Assembly: GCA_900319235.1 (NCBI GenBank)
Contig: ONNR01000003.1
Location: 62,001-126,000, forward strand
DNA length: 64,000 bases
Direction of reading: 5' to 3'
Source of the DNA: an uncultured Prevotellaceae bacterium
GTDB lineage: Bacteria > Bacteroidota > Bacteroidia > Bacteroidales > UBA3663
The translations under genes and the position numbers were made by a program. Shown here one piece after another: positions 1 to 9,756 of this stretch; position 1 is the first letter of the stretch, and each line of letters begins with the position of its first letter. The notes under the pieces are model-generated. The model was not told the origin of the DNA and searched no databases. It was given only the letters and a program-made list of their open reading frames with translations.

Positions 1-45
1 GTCGAATGGGGTCAATAACTATGAGTTTTGCATTTGTGTTTCGAG

Positions 46-495
46 TTATTTTAGCAACTTCTTCGCAAAATAACAAATGATATAGACAGGTAATACCGTG
101 ATAATGCACCACCCGATAGTAAACAATAATATCCAGTCTCTATCATTACCCGACGATATATTGTTAGTAGCCAATGTAATGACGATGAACGAAATGGCTA
201 TGGCGATGTAGAGCTTTGAAAAAGCGGACGATTTCTTCGTTTTTATGAATGGAGTCGCTATCATTGTACCCAAAACAAAGTGAACAATACAAGCTAACCC
301 AATTTGGGGGAATTCGAGCCAGTTATTGTGCGCAATTCCGAACCAAATTGCGGTAGCGATTAAATAGGTGAGAATGCCAGCACTGATTGAAGCCAATATT
401 AACAGCCAATAGTTTTTGTCGGAAACAGTCTTCTTGATTGACGAGATATAACTTGATAGCATGCTTAGAATTTTTAAATTGTTTTTTTTTTTCAT
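46..495 (-). CDS. Small four-helix membrane protein of unknown function
   Basis: About 149 residues with a lysine-rich N-terminus and four hydrophobic segments at roughly residues 28-52, 64-84, 95-112 and 120-144, so an inner-membrane protein is likely. I recognise no family motif. The ATG at 495 is chosen because an upstream TTG at 507 lies inside a TAnnTTTG promoter element (505-512); the 495 start would leave a leader of only a few nucleotides. The gene is monocistronic as seen here. Its stop lies 45 bases from the window edge and the preceding bases hold nothing recognisable. Confidence 0.7.
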   Translation of the reverse strand: MKKKNNLKILSMLSSYISSIKKTVSDKNYWLLILASISAGILTYLIATAIWFGIAHNNWLEFPQIGLACIVHFVLGTMIATPFIKTKKSSAFSKLYIAIAISFIVITLATNNISSGNDRDWILLFTIGWCIITVLPVYIICYFAKKLLK

Positions 496-504
496 TCTTT
501 GGTA

Positions 505-512
505 CAAAGATA
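505..512 (-). promoter_or_regulatory. Promoter -7 element for the small membrane protein
   Basis: The minus strand reads TATCTTTG, the Bacteroidetes -7 consensus. No clear TTTG lies 20 nt upstream. Transcription from here would begin almost at the start codon at 495, implying a nearly leaderless mRNA. Confidence 0.45.
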
Positions 513-554
513 CAAATTATTTCGAAAAGTTCGCCATCATTGGCAAAAAAATAT

Positions 555-1379
555 TTACAGTACGACTATATGTCCGGTTTTGCCAAATTTGAATTTAAAT
601 ATGGTTTCATCATCGTCGTTAATACCTTCTGCTTTTTTGACCTCATCTGGGATAATAACGTCAGACGATAGAGTTTTTGAGTGCCTATAGAAATTATTGT
701 GCTTATCTTTATATGTATAAGCACCCATAGAAACACCATCGTCGCCCCCTCCATAATAGTAGAATAATAGAGCGATAGACGTTATCTTATTCTCTGACAT
801 ATTAACAAGATAAACATCCCTGTTAATATAATAATCTACCCAAGAACTATCTCTATCTTTCCCAAATGTTGTCATAAACAAGAAACTATCAAACGTCTGG
901 GATAGTTTTACTTGTCCACAATAATACAAGGAATATCCTTCTATAATATTCTTGATCATTTCCTCTTTCGAAGGATAGAATTCTTTCATATATTCAGACC
1001 ATCCGTTGACAATATCAAAGTTGGCAAATACCTTGAAGATATCAGTCGGCATACGTTCTTTCCTTTTGAAAGATCCCAATTCGGAGTAAGTCTTAGGGTA
1101 CACGAAATCTTCTATTTCTTTGTCTTTTTTATTTAACAAGAATGGAATCAATTTTGTGTCCTCAAATTCAATGTTTTCAAACTGAAAACGAGACTTGCTT
1201 TTATACAAAATATTATATTGGATGATTGCATCTTGATCTTTATCTGAATCATTCGGAATTGCTTTATCGTTCTTAGACGATATTGAAGGACGAGATGAAT
1301 AGCAATGAGAGTAAATTCCAAAACCAATGGAACATATTAAAGCGATTGTTATCGAGAGTAGAATTGTCGTTTTTTTCAT
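555..1379 (-). CDS. Hypothetical exported protein
   Basis: About 274 residues beginning with two lysines, a hydrophobic stretch (about residues 5-22) and no convincing lipobox, so a secreted or membrane-tethered protein. The remainder is charged and rich in Tyr, Asp and Lys, with a Gly-Gly-Gly-Asp-Asp cluster near the C-terminal quarter. No family is recognised. The start at 1379 is preferred over an in-frame ATG at 1442 because a full promoter lies at 1426-1457; the upstream ATG would sit outside the transcript. It is separated from the adhesin operon by a palindrome array and appears to be its own transcription unit. Confidence 0.65.
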   Translation of the reverse strand: MKKTTILLSITIALICSIGFGIYSHCYSSRPSISSKNDKAIPNDSDKDQDAIIQYNILYKSKSRFQFENIEFEDTKLIPFLLNKKDKEIEDFVYPKTYSELGSFKRKERMPTDIFKVFANFDIVNGWSEYMKEFYPSKEEMIKNIIEGYSLYYCGQVKLSQTFDSFLFMTTFGKDRDSSWVDYYINRDVYLVNMSENKITSIALLFYYYGGGDDGVSMGAYTYKDKHNNFYRHSKTLSSDVIIPDEVKKAEGINDDDETIFKFKFGKTGHIVVL

Positions 1380-1425
1380 AGCTCCTGGTATTTTGATGAT
1401 TATTTTATGTTTTGTTCTGATGCAA

Positions 1426-1457
1426 CAAAGATAATGATTCATGAATTATTTTCCAAA
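1426..1457 (-). promoter_or_regulatory. Bacteroidetes-type promoter
   Basis: On the minus strand TTTG (1454-1457), a 20-nt spacer, then TATCTTTG (1426-1433). This matches the -33/-7 consensus and gives a leader of about 40 nt before the ATG at 1379. A 12-bp direct repeat (CGACGAAATGCA at 1495-1506 and 1516-1527) and a 9-bp inverted repeat (1567-1575 with 1584-1592) lie between this promoter and the palindrome array; their role is unknown. Confidence 0.75.
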
Positions 1458-1606
1458 TAATAATCAAGTTTTCTTGAAAAGAAAAATGAGATAACGACGA
1501 AATGCATGTTTTCCCCGACGAAATGCAAGCGTTTTTTAAGTGGACTTTGCATTTTTGAGCTTATAGAGATTATTTGGAATGAGAAATAATCTATCTCAAA
1601 CGGAGG

Positions 1607-2056
1607 CATGACCAATCCTGGCCAAGAATGGTTATGGTGCGAACGGAGAATAACCAATCTTGGCCAAAAAAGGGTATGCGGTGAGCGAAGAATAACCAAT
1701 CCTGGCCAAGAATGGTTATGCTCCAACGGGAGCAAGTACTCTCTCGGCCGTCAGAGTACTTTATCCAATCGCGGCATACCCAATCTTGGCCAAGAAAGGG
1801 TATGTGCCGAACGAAGAATACCCAATCCTGGCCAAAAATGGTCATGCGACGAACGCGGCATACCCAATCCTGGCCAAGAAAGGTTATGCTCCAAAAGGAG
1901 CAAGCACTCTGTCGGCCGTCAGAGTACTTTATCCAATCGCGGCATACCCAAAGTTGGCCTAGAATGGTCATACTCCCACAGAAGAATAACCAATCTTGGC
2001 CAAGAAAGGTCATGCTTCTGTCGAAGAATAACCAGTTTTGGCCAAGATTGGTTATG
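1607..2056. repeat. Array 1: eleven GGCC-centred palindromes on a 42-bp lattice
   Basis: Units begin at 1608, 1650, 1692, 1734, 1776, 1818, 1860, 1902, 1944, 1986 and 2028, exactly 42 bp apart. Nine are type P, with arms like ATAACCA and TGGTTAT around a CTTGGCCAAG-like core. Two (1734 and 1902) are type Q, with arms like AGTACTCT and AGAGTACT around CGGCCG. The GGCC stays in register through both types, giving the order PPP-Q-PPP-Q-PPP. Linkers of 12-13 nt are often small hairpins, for example CTCC-AACG-GGAG and CTTC-TGTC-GAAG. The array starts about 60 nt after the stop codon of the 2,519-residue adhesin gene and so probably lies in its 3' transcript. A second copy is at 32498-32905. Confidence 0.95.
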
Positions 2057-2115
2057 CCGTGATTTGATATGAATCTTTCTGTTTTCCTAGTGAACGAACT
2101 GATGCATCTTTTATT

Positions 2116-5100
2116 TTATTGTCCAATCACTACGTTAGTAGACCCAGTGACATCGGCGGCATTGCCACCACCATACACATTGCCGCGGATATCAACACCG
2201 ACGACAGGGATAGGCTCCGAAGATTCATCGACCGATACGTACGTGATGGTTGATTCTTTGCCTATATTTACATTCGTATTACCATTCACGGCTGCAGCGT
2301 TGCCTCCACCAAAGACAGTTCCAATTGCTCCAATCTCGCCAGCAGTATGAACAGGCAGAGTGACAGTAGTGCCATCAAGGAGTTTCCTTGTAGAACCTGC
2401 GAAAGAGGAAGTAGTATTTGCGTTCGCTCCCACGACCTCATTGATGTTCACGGTAGGATTGCCCGTCACGACAGCACCTTCACCAAGTCCACCGCCGAAT
2501 ACACGGCCAATGCTGGTGAACGATTTGATGTTAATAGTTGGGTCTGGCTTGCCATCAGGAGTGGTATAAGCAGCAGCATTGCCACAACCGTAGAGCTCGC
2601 CGATGGTGATAGGATTACATCCCGTCTCCTCGATGTTCACGGTGATGGAACCATTGATAGTGCCGCCTAAGTTGTTGCCGCCAAATACTCGGTCGAAGTG
2701 TCCACTGGTAATGGTTAGTTCAATGTCGCCACCGACATCCGCATTCTTGGCACCACCATAAATCTCCTGAAGGAAGTCGATACAGCCTAATGTAATCTTC
2801 AAGTCACCTTCTGAGTATGCCTCGTTTCCGCCGCCGTAGGCCTCTGTGACATTGAGCGGACAGTCACTGGCCTTATCAATAGCACTCTCGGCTGAGACGC
2901 GAATATTGCCCTTTGTGTTACTCCCTCCAAAGATGGAGTGAACAGTACCACCATAAACACTTGCCAATGCCTCTCCTGAGCCATATTCTGACGATTCCTT
3001 ATAGCCTACATCGGCACCATTGTTATCATTCCATGTCGTGCCACCATCGAGTGTATATTTGTCCTTACCGTTACCTCCGCCAAAGACATTGCCTATCTCG
3101 AAGCTTCCGATGATAGTCACATCAGTAGCTGGAGTTGGCGCAGCGTTGCCGCCTCCATAGACATACTCGATACTCGTTTCGTCGCAACCGTCGATGACCA
3201 CTTGAACAGGCTTGTCTGTGTTTTTGTGACTTGCTGTAACATCAGAGTAGGTGTATTCTGTAAACTGCCCTTCGGCGAGTGGGTCTATTGGATCATAGGC
3301 AGCCAGATTACCACCTCCATAGACGGCTTGTACCTCGTAGTTGTAGGTCGTGAAGTCGCCGTCTTCATCAATGGTCTTGGCATGTGCACCGCCATCGGCT
3401 CGTGAGGTCCTGTTGACCTTTACCAGCACTGTGCCCTTAGGAGAGCCATTCAGATTGTTGCAGCCGAACACACGTCCGCTCTTCACAACGTCGGCATGTT
3501 CACCAGAGTAGTGGCTGATAATAAAGGCTGTTGCTGAAGAACTGTTACCCAGATTGACATTGACATCACCGTAAACCAATGCTTCTACTCCCTCAACACC
3601 TGCAACTGGTTGAACTTTCCAGTCATCCGTTGTCTTGCCGTATGCAGGATCGCCTTCTTGAGCGGCATCAATTTCTTCCTGAGTATATTTCTCACCCGCT
3701 GTTGCTGTTACACCGATTCGTCCCAATCCGCCACCGTATGCATCGCCCTGGATTGTTCCTCCAAGCAGATTGACCGTCGTAGTATTAGTGTTGGTCGAAG
3801 GGATGGTCTCGCTGTCAGTGCCATAACCTTCCGTTTCATTATTTATATTCGTATTAGCCAATGCGCCGCCACCATAGAGGCTGCCCGTTACGGTGCCGCC
3901 ATTCATGTTGACAGTTACACTGCCACCGACGTTACCTTCCTTGCCGCCGCCGAAGACATCCGTTGCGATGGTGCCGTTCTGAATATTAACTTCAGTAGCA
4001 TCGCCGACGTCAGATTCCTCACCACCGCCATAGACGCTTCCGCCGACAGTGGTGGTAGTGCCATTGATGGTGAGGGTAACATTACCACTGACGGTACCCA
4101 AGTTGTCAAGGGGTACCTCAGTGTAGAAATATTTTTTACCATCGTCACCAGTGGTGATAGGGTCACTGGTAGTGCCACTGTCGTGGGTCCAATAATAAGT
4201 CGTGGAAGTGCCGCCCGATTGCGGTTTAATCATACCAGTGTATATGTTTGGTACAGGTGGAACCTTGTCTTTATTGTGGATGGTGACAGTGCCGGCAGAT
4301 GCGGAGTAGCCTGCTCCGAAGACAGAACCTAAAACGTTGCAATTGTTAAGCGTGGAAGTGACATCGCCAGTAACACCACCAAGGAAACCACCCCCATAGA
4401 AATTGGTATTGATGGTGCAGTTATTCAACGTACTGGTAACGTTGCCGGTGTTAGTGGTGGCAAACTGGGCAGAGTAGTAGTAACTACGGTTGACGACTCT
4501 TCCATCGGTATAGTCGCCAGTGGAAGTGTTGATTACTTCAATGTCATAGTCGGCTTCATAGCCCTGATCCATATTGTGGTACTTTCCGGGGGTATAATTA
4601 GAATTGATGGTACCACTCCAATCGGAGACAGGGACTCCCGTAGCATCGGTATTGGCATACTGCATATAGTTGGTTCCGCCGTTGCCAGCTCCGAAGTATT
4701 GGTTAAAGGTGGTGCCCGTGGCACTGGTCGTGACGGTCTTGCCCGACACCATATCGCCGAACTTAGGACCGCCGCAGTATTTGCCGACAATGCTGTTGTC
4801 GATGACCACATCAATGCTGCCTTTCACAATCTTATAATTATTGCCATTAGCCTGGGCCATGACACCGCCGCCGTAGAACTCGCCAATGAGAGCGTGATTG
4901 ATGCGCCAGGTGACATCACCACTGATGCCCTCCTTATAGGCAGCTGCTATGGTGCCAAAACGACCGCCATCGATATAACAGTGGGGGTTGTCTTCAAAGG
5001 GTGTGATACCCTCATTGTAGCCGCCAGTGAGATAGAAACTGGTAAAGTCACCACCAAGAACGTTTACGGCACAATGACGTGTTTGATATTTAGCAGCGGA

Positions 5101-8100
5101 ATTGACATGGGCGCCAGGGGTAAACGACGGCATGACAATATGACCGCCAAGAATCACGTAATTGATATGTTGATTGATTTCATCGTTTTTACCACGGCAA
5201 TACTGATCGTAGATGCCGCCGTTAAGAATGACAGGACCTTCATCACGCTCCTTAAGCTCAAACTCAAACTGTCCAAAGTGGATAAAGGCAGTCTCAGTCA
5301 CCTCGAAATGTCCTTTGGAACGGTAGCAGCCAAGGGAAAAGAAATACTTGGAGCCATCCGTCTTACCCGCGATACCAAGTTCGACAACAGGCAGGAAGTC
5401 AAAGCGTATAGGTGCGATTTCCTGACGTTTCGTTTGATAGCCGAGCTGCCATTCGAGGCAGTAGTCTGGCTCTTCATCGAAGTCAAGGTCCACACTCATG
5501 ATAGTGAAACCGCGAGTTTTTTCAAAGCCATGAACGACGTCTTTTTGGCCCACCGACTCCTGCACATTGCCAACCAGCACGAGGGCATAGTCATAGACGG
5601 TCTTTTTCGCATCGATATTTGTAGCAGTAAGTGTCTCTTTTATCGATGTGGTCTGGATAGTGGCACCATTGACATTATTCTCGCGTGTGCCAGCAGGATT
5701 AAAAGCAGCGCCAGTGTTACCTAAGGTGATATTAACTCTGTCATAGTAGCCACCATTATTTCTCACATAGATGGCTTTACCCCAATAGGCCTCGATGGTG
5801 ATACTAGTAACCCCCTCGGGTACATAGTAATAACCACCTTGGGCAAAAATACGGCCGCTGACACTGTATAGGTCTTTGTCGGTGCAATTTCGGTCGGCAA
5901 AGTTGTAGCCGTCCTGCCAGTCAGCGACAAATGAACCGTTATTGTCGTCACTGACGTCGGTTATCTTCCAACCTGTCACAACCTTATCGGTGTAGTTGCC
6001 GGCATACTTTTCCTCCCAAGTAGCACCATCGGGGTTACCGAATACGGTGTTGTAATAGGGCAACTGTATTTTGCGGTAACCAAAATCGTAGTGCAAGGTG
6101 TCCATGTCGGTGATGGGGATAGATAGATCCTGATCAGAAGCTGAGCTGCCCGACTTAACTTTGACTGAAAGCGTTCCGAGCTGCTTTCCCTCGAATGGGT
6201 TGGCTGAGTTGCGGTCGAACCAAGGAGTGCCACTGTTTGTGTTGATAATGGAGGGATATTTGCCGAAGGGCTTCAGTATCGGGTAAGGGGCAAGATTGGG
6301 GTCCACCACCCATTTGTACATCAGTGAAGCATCCTTGGGAATAGCTTGCACCTCAGCGGTAGTCATGGTACTCGGTGCCACGTCGGAACCTACCCACCAG
6401 CCGCAGAGTTCACGGTTACTGTTCAGCAGGCTGCGGTGGAACTCCACCTGGGTGAGATAGCGCTCATCGGCAGGGAACGAGCAGTTGTAGGCTGTGGGCT
6501 CACCAGTTCCAGTGGTGAAGGTAGAGCCATTTCTGTAATAGTTATAACTGCTGATGCCTGTAGCGGCAGCATTGGTTATCAAAGTGCCGCCATAGACGCC
6601 ATACTGGTTTGAACCGCCTGTAATGTTACCATAGAACATACAGTTGACAACAGCCGTGCGCAATTCAGTATATTTTCCTCCAGTAACTTTTGTAGTTGAA
6701 GCGAAGTTATTATATCCTACAATGCCTGCAGCGTAAGAAGAAGCACTGACATCGGCATAACTATAGCAATTGATGACGCGAGAATCTCCTTCCAACCTGC
6801 CCACAATGCCTCCGGCGCAGGTGCCACCCGTGACGGTAGGATGAGTGCCTTCGGGGAACGTAGCATCATTAGGCAGAATACCGCAGTTGTAAATGCGGCT
6901 ATAACCTTGAGCGATGCCAGCAATGGCACCCACATTATCAGCATTACTGCTGATAGCGACATTCTTCAGCGTGACATTTTTCACTACGCCGCCATCGACT
7001 ATGTTGAAGAGGGGATGGGTGAGGCCTGTAATGGGCTGCGTGCCACCATCGAACGTGCCACTGAAGGTTTGGGTGATGGGGTCGGCACCACTGAAGTCGA
7101 GAGGCTCGGTCGCGATGACCATATAATATAATGATGCACCTTCTGATGTATTGGCGTGTTCAACGAAGTCCGCTACGTCAACTTGATACTTGATGGTATA
7201 AGGGTTATCTACAGTGCCCTCTCCTTCCATGCCATCTTTTAAGTTGGCTGTGGCTACGTTAGAATTTGCATAGTTCATTGCGACAGCCATCGCCTTGACG
7301 GTAATGGGTAGCGTACAAGGTACTATGTCGCCAGGACTGATACTGCTACTTGAAGTGGTGGGGGTAGAGTCGTCGGTGGTATAGTAGATGGTGACACCCG
7401 AAGCAGGGAACGAACAACTGATGGTGAAGGCGTCTCTACCGCTGCGAGCGATGACTGGTGTTGCACACTGCAGTGTCACCGCATTGCTACTCACAGCAGA
7501 GGTTATCATACCCTCCCTGACAGCGATGGCTTTGATGGTGACACCGCTGATGTTCTCAGTCAATGGTTCAGAGTACATAGTACTCGATGTAGTCGGGTTT
7601 GTGCCGTCGGTAGTGTAGTATATGGTTGCACCGACAGTTGCCGTTGTAATGGATACTGCATTGCTGCCGTTGTTTTGGATAGTTGGTGTGGCTACCTGGG
7701 AAATGACAAACTCTGCCACATCAGATGGATCTAATTCCCCATGGGTGGCAATAGCTTTCACCGTCGTTGGACTAGTAACAGAGAACGGACCACTGTATGC
7801 CGTACTCGTGATAGTAGGTTCGTTGTTGTCAACAGTGTAGTGTATGGTGCTGCCTTCGGTCTCACAGGTAATAGAGACCATCGAGGTAGCGTTGTCAAAA
7901 CTGATAACTGGTGTGACACAGTTTAAATCTACTCTACCTTCACCTACGTCAGAATTAATCATTCCGTCCTTAACTGCTATCGCTTTAATATTTTTACCTC
8001 CCAATTCCCTTGAAGCGCCAATATATTGAGTTGACAAGGTGGTAGGGGTAGTGCCATCGATAGTATAATAGATGGTTGCACCGGAGGTTGCTGTTGTAAT

Positions 8101-9675
8101 GGAGACAGAATGGGAACCGGTTTCCTGCTGAATAGTGGGAGTCGCAACTTTGTAGATAGTTTTTGTTGTCACCTCTGAATCTGTATATCCATCTTTGGTG
8201 ACAATGGCTTTGATGGTGGTCTGCTCAGTCAATGCAAATGGAACACTATACAATGTGCCATTACTAGGCGAAGGTTCTGTTCCATCTGTGGTATAATAGA
8301 TGGATGGCTGAGAGGTTGTTGTCGTTATTGATGCTTCCCCTGTGGTTCTGTCGAAGGAAATAACAGGATTGACACACACTGTGGTAAAAGTTGTATTTTT
8401 AAAATCCCAATGGGCACCATTGTTTTGACCTCTGCTATTGATGATACCCATTTTGGCACCATTGGTAATGCTACCTTGTGCTAAACCGATACTACTGCTT
8501 GTCCATAAATTATCTATGAGTAGTTTCGGTATGATAGCATAACACGTTTTACGGGAATTTCCGTCACCTCTTGCTGCCTGAACTACAACAAACTGAAAAC
8601 GGTCTTCGTTTGCTGAATCATAATCTTTTACACTGACTGCATTTTGTTGGTCATTTCCATTAGTAGCAGTGCCGTCATAATACATGTATTTGCCTCCTGT
8701 TGAAGGATTGATGATATAATAGTACTTATACCAAGAATCGGATGAGGCCTCTATGAAATACCATGCCCTGCTTTCGCTTGCCTGATTAGTAAAGATTACC
8801 TTGTCGGGCGTAGCATCTGTTGAGACATAAAATGCGATTTTTTGGACATTGTGTATTTCGTAATAATGCTTCTCTGAATCAGTCGAAGGTGTAAAAGGAG
8901 GAGTTGGCCAGGTAAAGGTTCCGTTATAGGGTACAAACTTCCACTTGGAGTTGGAGTCATGGATATAATGGTTATTGTCATCATTTGTCAATCTGATGGG
9001 ATTGGTATTGGTCTCACTGCCACCTTGCTTGTTCAAGCCAAAATATGTCTGATTTGCTTTTACATCAATATTATAAAAGCCTGTTGTTCCATTTGATTCA
9101 TCTAAAACAATTTTGAACTTGCATTTTTCCTTGTCGGCATCTGTCAAAGTTGAAAAATCCGTAATATTTATACCCCTTAAGTTGCCATTGTAGTTATAAA
9201 TATATTTCCCCGTACTATTGTTGACGATATAGTAGTATTGAGTACCATTATCCTCTCCTGCATCCAGAAAATACCACAGCAAATATTCACCAAGGATATT
9301 GTTAGTTGTAATGGTATTGTTATCTTGGGGTGCTATATAAAAACTCGGGAACGCATTTGTCTGAATCAGATAAAATATCTTCTCACTATCTTCGATGGTG
9401 CCATTCCCATCAACATCAGTGGTTATCTCCACGGGAGCAGACTGTCCCCACGCATCTGTCAGCCCGGTCCCCACACAACCTGTTAGCATCAGTAACATCA
9501 TGAGCAAGGAGCGGAGGGGTTGTCCGAAGCAGTTTTGCTTCGGACAAACTCCGGTTTTGCCGGCGGCAACCTGGGAGCCCGCCGCTGGCAGGCTTTCGGC
9601 ACCGTATTTGATGTAACGTTCAATTGCTTTTTTTATTATGTTATGCGTCATATCGTATTTCATATTTTGATTCAT
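2116..9675 (-). CDS. Giant repeat adhesin, last gene of the pilus operon, no sorting domain
   Basis: About 2,519 residues from the first ATG (9675); ATGs at 9663 and 9651 are also possible. A long charged N-terminal region precedes a hydrophobic signal segment with a possible lipobox (Leu-Thr-Gly-Cys, near residue 67) and an EF-hand-like loop DVDGNGTIEDSE (near residue 87). Next come Tyr-rich segments resembling a beta-trefoil (about 90-430), five repeats of the Fn3-associated/chitobiase C-terminal type with YYTTDGT motifs (about 430-810), GLUG-like segments (about 870-1000), a unique middle part, and many YGGG/FGGG repeats (about 1540 to the end). It stops inside the repeat series with no type IX C-terminal domain. 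A surface adhesin role is inferred. It follows the 3,849-residue gene in the same operon. Confidence 0.85.
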   Translation of the reverse strand: MNQNMKYDMTHNIIKKAIERYIKYGAESLPAAGSQVAAGKTGVCPKQNCFGQPLRSLLMMLLMLTGCVGTGLTDAWGQSAPVEITTDVDGNGTIEDSEKIFYLIQTNAFPSFYIAPQDNNTITTNNILGEYLLWYFLDAGEDNGTQYYYIVNNSTGKYIYNYNGNLRGINITDFSTLTDADKEKCKFKIVLDESNGTTGFYNIDVKANQTYFGLNKQGGSETNTNPIRLTNDDNNHYIHDSNSKWKFVPYNGTFTWPTPPFTPSTDSEKHYYEIHNVQKIAFYVSTDATPDKVIFTNQASESRAWYFIEASSDSWYKYYYIINPSTGGKYMYYDGTATNGNDQQNAVSVKDYDSANEDRFQFVVVQAARGDGNSRKTCYAIIPKLLIDNLWTSSSIGLAQGSITNGAKMGIINSRGQNNGAHWDFKNTTFTTVCVNPVISFDRTTGEASITTTTSQPSIYYTTDGTEPSPSNGTLYSVPFALTEQTTIKAIVTKDGYTDSEVTTKTIYKVATPTIQQETGSHSVSITTATSGATIYYTIDGTTPTTLSTQYIGASRELGGKNIKAIAVKDGMINSDVGEGRVDLNCVTPVISFDNATSMVSITCETEGSTIHYTVDNNEPTITSTAYSGPFSVTSPTTVKAIATHGELDPSDVAEFVISQVATPTIQNNGSNAVSITTATVGATIYYTTDGTNPTTSSTMYSEPLTENISGVTIKAIAVREGMITSAVSSNAVTLQCATPVIARSGRDAFTISCSFPASGVTIYYTTDDSTPTTSSSSISPGDIVPCTLPITVKAMAVAMNYANSNVATANLKDGMEGEGTVDNPYTIKYQVDVADFVEHANTSEGASLYYMVIATEPLDFSGADPITQTFSGTFDGGTQPITGLTHPLFNIVDGGVVKNVTLKNVAISSNADNVGAIAGIAQGYSRIYNCGILPNDATFPEGTHPTVTGGTCAGGIVGRLEGDSRVINCYSYADVSASSYAAGIVGYNNFASTTKVTGGKYTELRTAVVNCMFYGNITGGSNQYGVYGGTLITNAAATGISSYNYYRNGSTFTTGTGEPTAYNCSFPADERYLTQVEFHRSLLNSNRELCGWWVGSDVAPSTMTTAEVQAIPKDASLMYKWVVDPNLAPYPILKPFGKYPSIINTNSGTPWFDRNSANPFEGKQLGTLSVKVKSGSSASDQDLSIPITDMDTLHYDFGYRKIQLPYYNTVFGNPDGATWEEKYAGNYTDKVVTGWKITDVSDDNNGSFVADWQDGYNFADRNCTDKDLYSVSGRIFAQGGYYYVPEGVTSITIEAYWGKAIYVRNNGGYYDRVNITLGNTGAAFNPAGTRENNVNGATIQTTSIKETLTATNIDAKKTVYDYALVLVGNVQESVGQKDVVHGFEKTRGFTIMSVDLDFDEEPDYCLEWQLGYQTKRQEIAPIRFDFLPVVELGIAGKTDGSKYFFSLGCYRSKGHFEVTETAFIHFGQFEFELKERDEGPVILNGGIYDQYCRGKNDEINQHINYVILGGHIVMPSFTPGAHVNSAAKYQTRHCAVNVLGGDFTSFYLTGGYNEGITPFEDNPHCYIDGGRFGTIAAAYKEGISGDVTWRINHALIGEFYGGGVMAQANGNNYKIVKGSIDVVIDNSIVGKYCGGPKFGDMVSGKTVTTSATGTTFNQYFGAGNGGTNYMQYANTDATGVPVSDWSGTINSNYTPGKYHNMDQGYEADYDIEVINTSTGDYTDGRVVNRSYYYSAQFATTNTGNVTSTLNNCTINTNFYGGGFLGGVTGDVTSTLNNCNVLGSVFGAGYSASAGTVTIHNKDKVPPVPNIYTGMIKPQSGGTSTTYYWTHDSGTTSDPITTGDDGKKYFYTEVPLDNLGTVSGNVTLTINGTTTTVGGSVYGGGEESDVGDATEVNIQNGTIATDVFGGGKEGNVGGSVTVNMNGGTVTGSLYGGGALANTNINNETEGYGTDSETIPSTNTNTTTVNLLGGTIQGDAYGGGLGRIGVTATAGEKYTQEEIDAAQEGDPAYGKTTDDWKVQPVAGVEGVEALVYGDVNVNLGNSSSATAFIISHYSGEHADVVKSGRVFGCNNLNGSPKGTVLVKVNRTSRADGGAHAKTIDEDGDFTTYNYEVQAVYGGGNLAAYDPIDPLAEGQFTEYTYSDVTASHKNTDKPVQVVIDGCDETSIEYVYGGGNAAPTPATDVTIIGSFEIGNVFGGGNGKDKYTLDGGTTWNDNNGADVGYKESSEYGSGEALASVYGGTVHSIFGGSNTKGNIRVSAESAIDKASDCPLNVTEAYGGGNEAYSEGDLKITLGCIDFLQEIYGGAKNADVGGDIELTITSGHFDRVFGGNNLGGTINGSITVNIEETGCNPITIGELYGCGNAAAYTTPDGKPDPTINIKSFTSIGRVFGGGLGEGAVVTGNPTVNINEVVGANANTTSSFAGSTRKLLDGTTVTLPVHTAGEIGAIGTVFGGGNAAAVNGNTNVNIGKESTITYVSVDESSEPIPVVGVDIRGNVYGGGNAADVTGSTNVVIGQ
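9520..9547 (-). repeat. Perfect hairpin inside the adhesin signal-peptide region
   Basis: A 12-bp perfect stem (TTGTCCGAAGCA with its complement) closed by a GTTT loop. It is followed by a GC-rich partly palindromic stretch to about 9594 containing TTGCCG/CGGCAA. All of it is in frame between the N-terminal Lys-rich part and the hydrophobic signal core, and its GC content is unlike the surrounding AT-rich sequence. It looks like a palindromic element inserted into the coding sequence, or a hairpin controlling translation if the true start is further downstream. Confidence 0.6.
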
Positions 9676-9756
9676 ATCGTGAGTGGCTAATGTGTTTACG
9701 CGAGACAAATGGTCTCGGTCCGCTGTTGTTTCAAAAACGGTTGGTAGTCGTGAATG

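Noticed and set aside
1591..2013. Minus-strand protein over array 1
   Set aside because: Same reason: self-complementary repeats without stop codons.
1607..2056. CRISPR array
   Set aside because: The regular spacing is tempting, but the 12-13-nt linkers are not unique spacers, several are themselves hairpins, the repeats vary, and no cas gene is in the window.
4576..5724. Plus-strand gene of 382 codons
   Set aside because: It lies antisense inside the 2,519-residue adhesin gene and its translation has no recognisable family; an antisense shadow of repeat-rich coding sequence.
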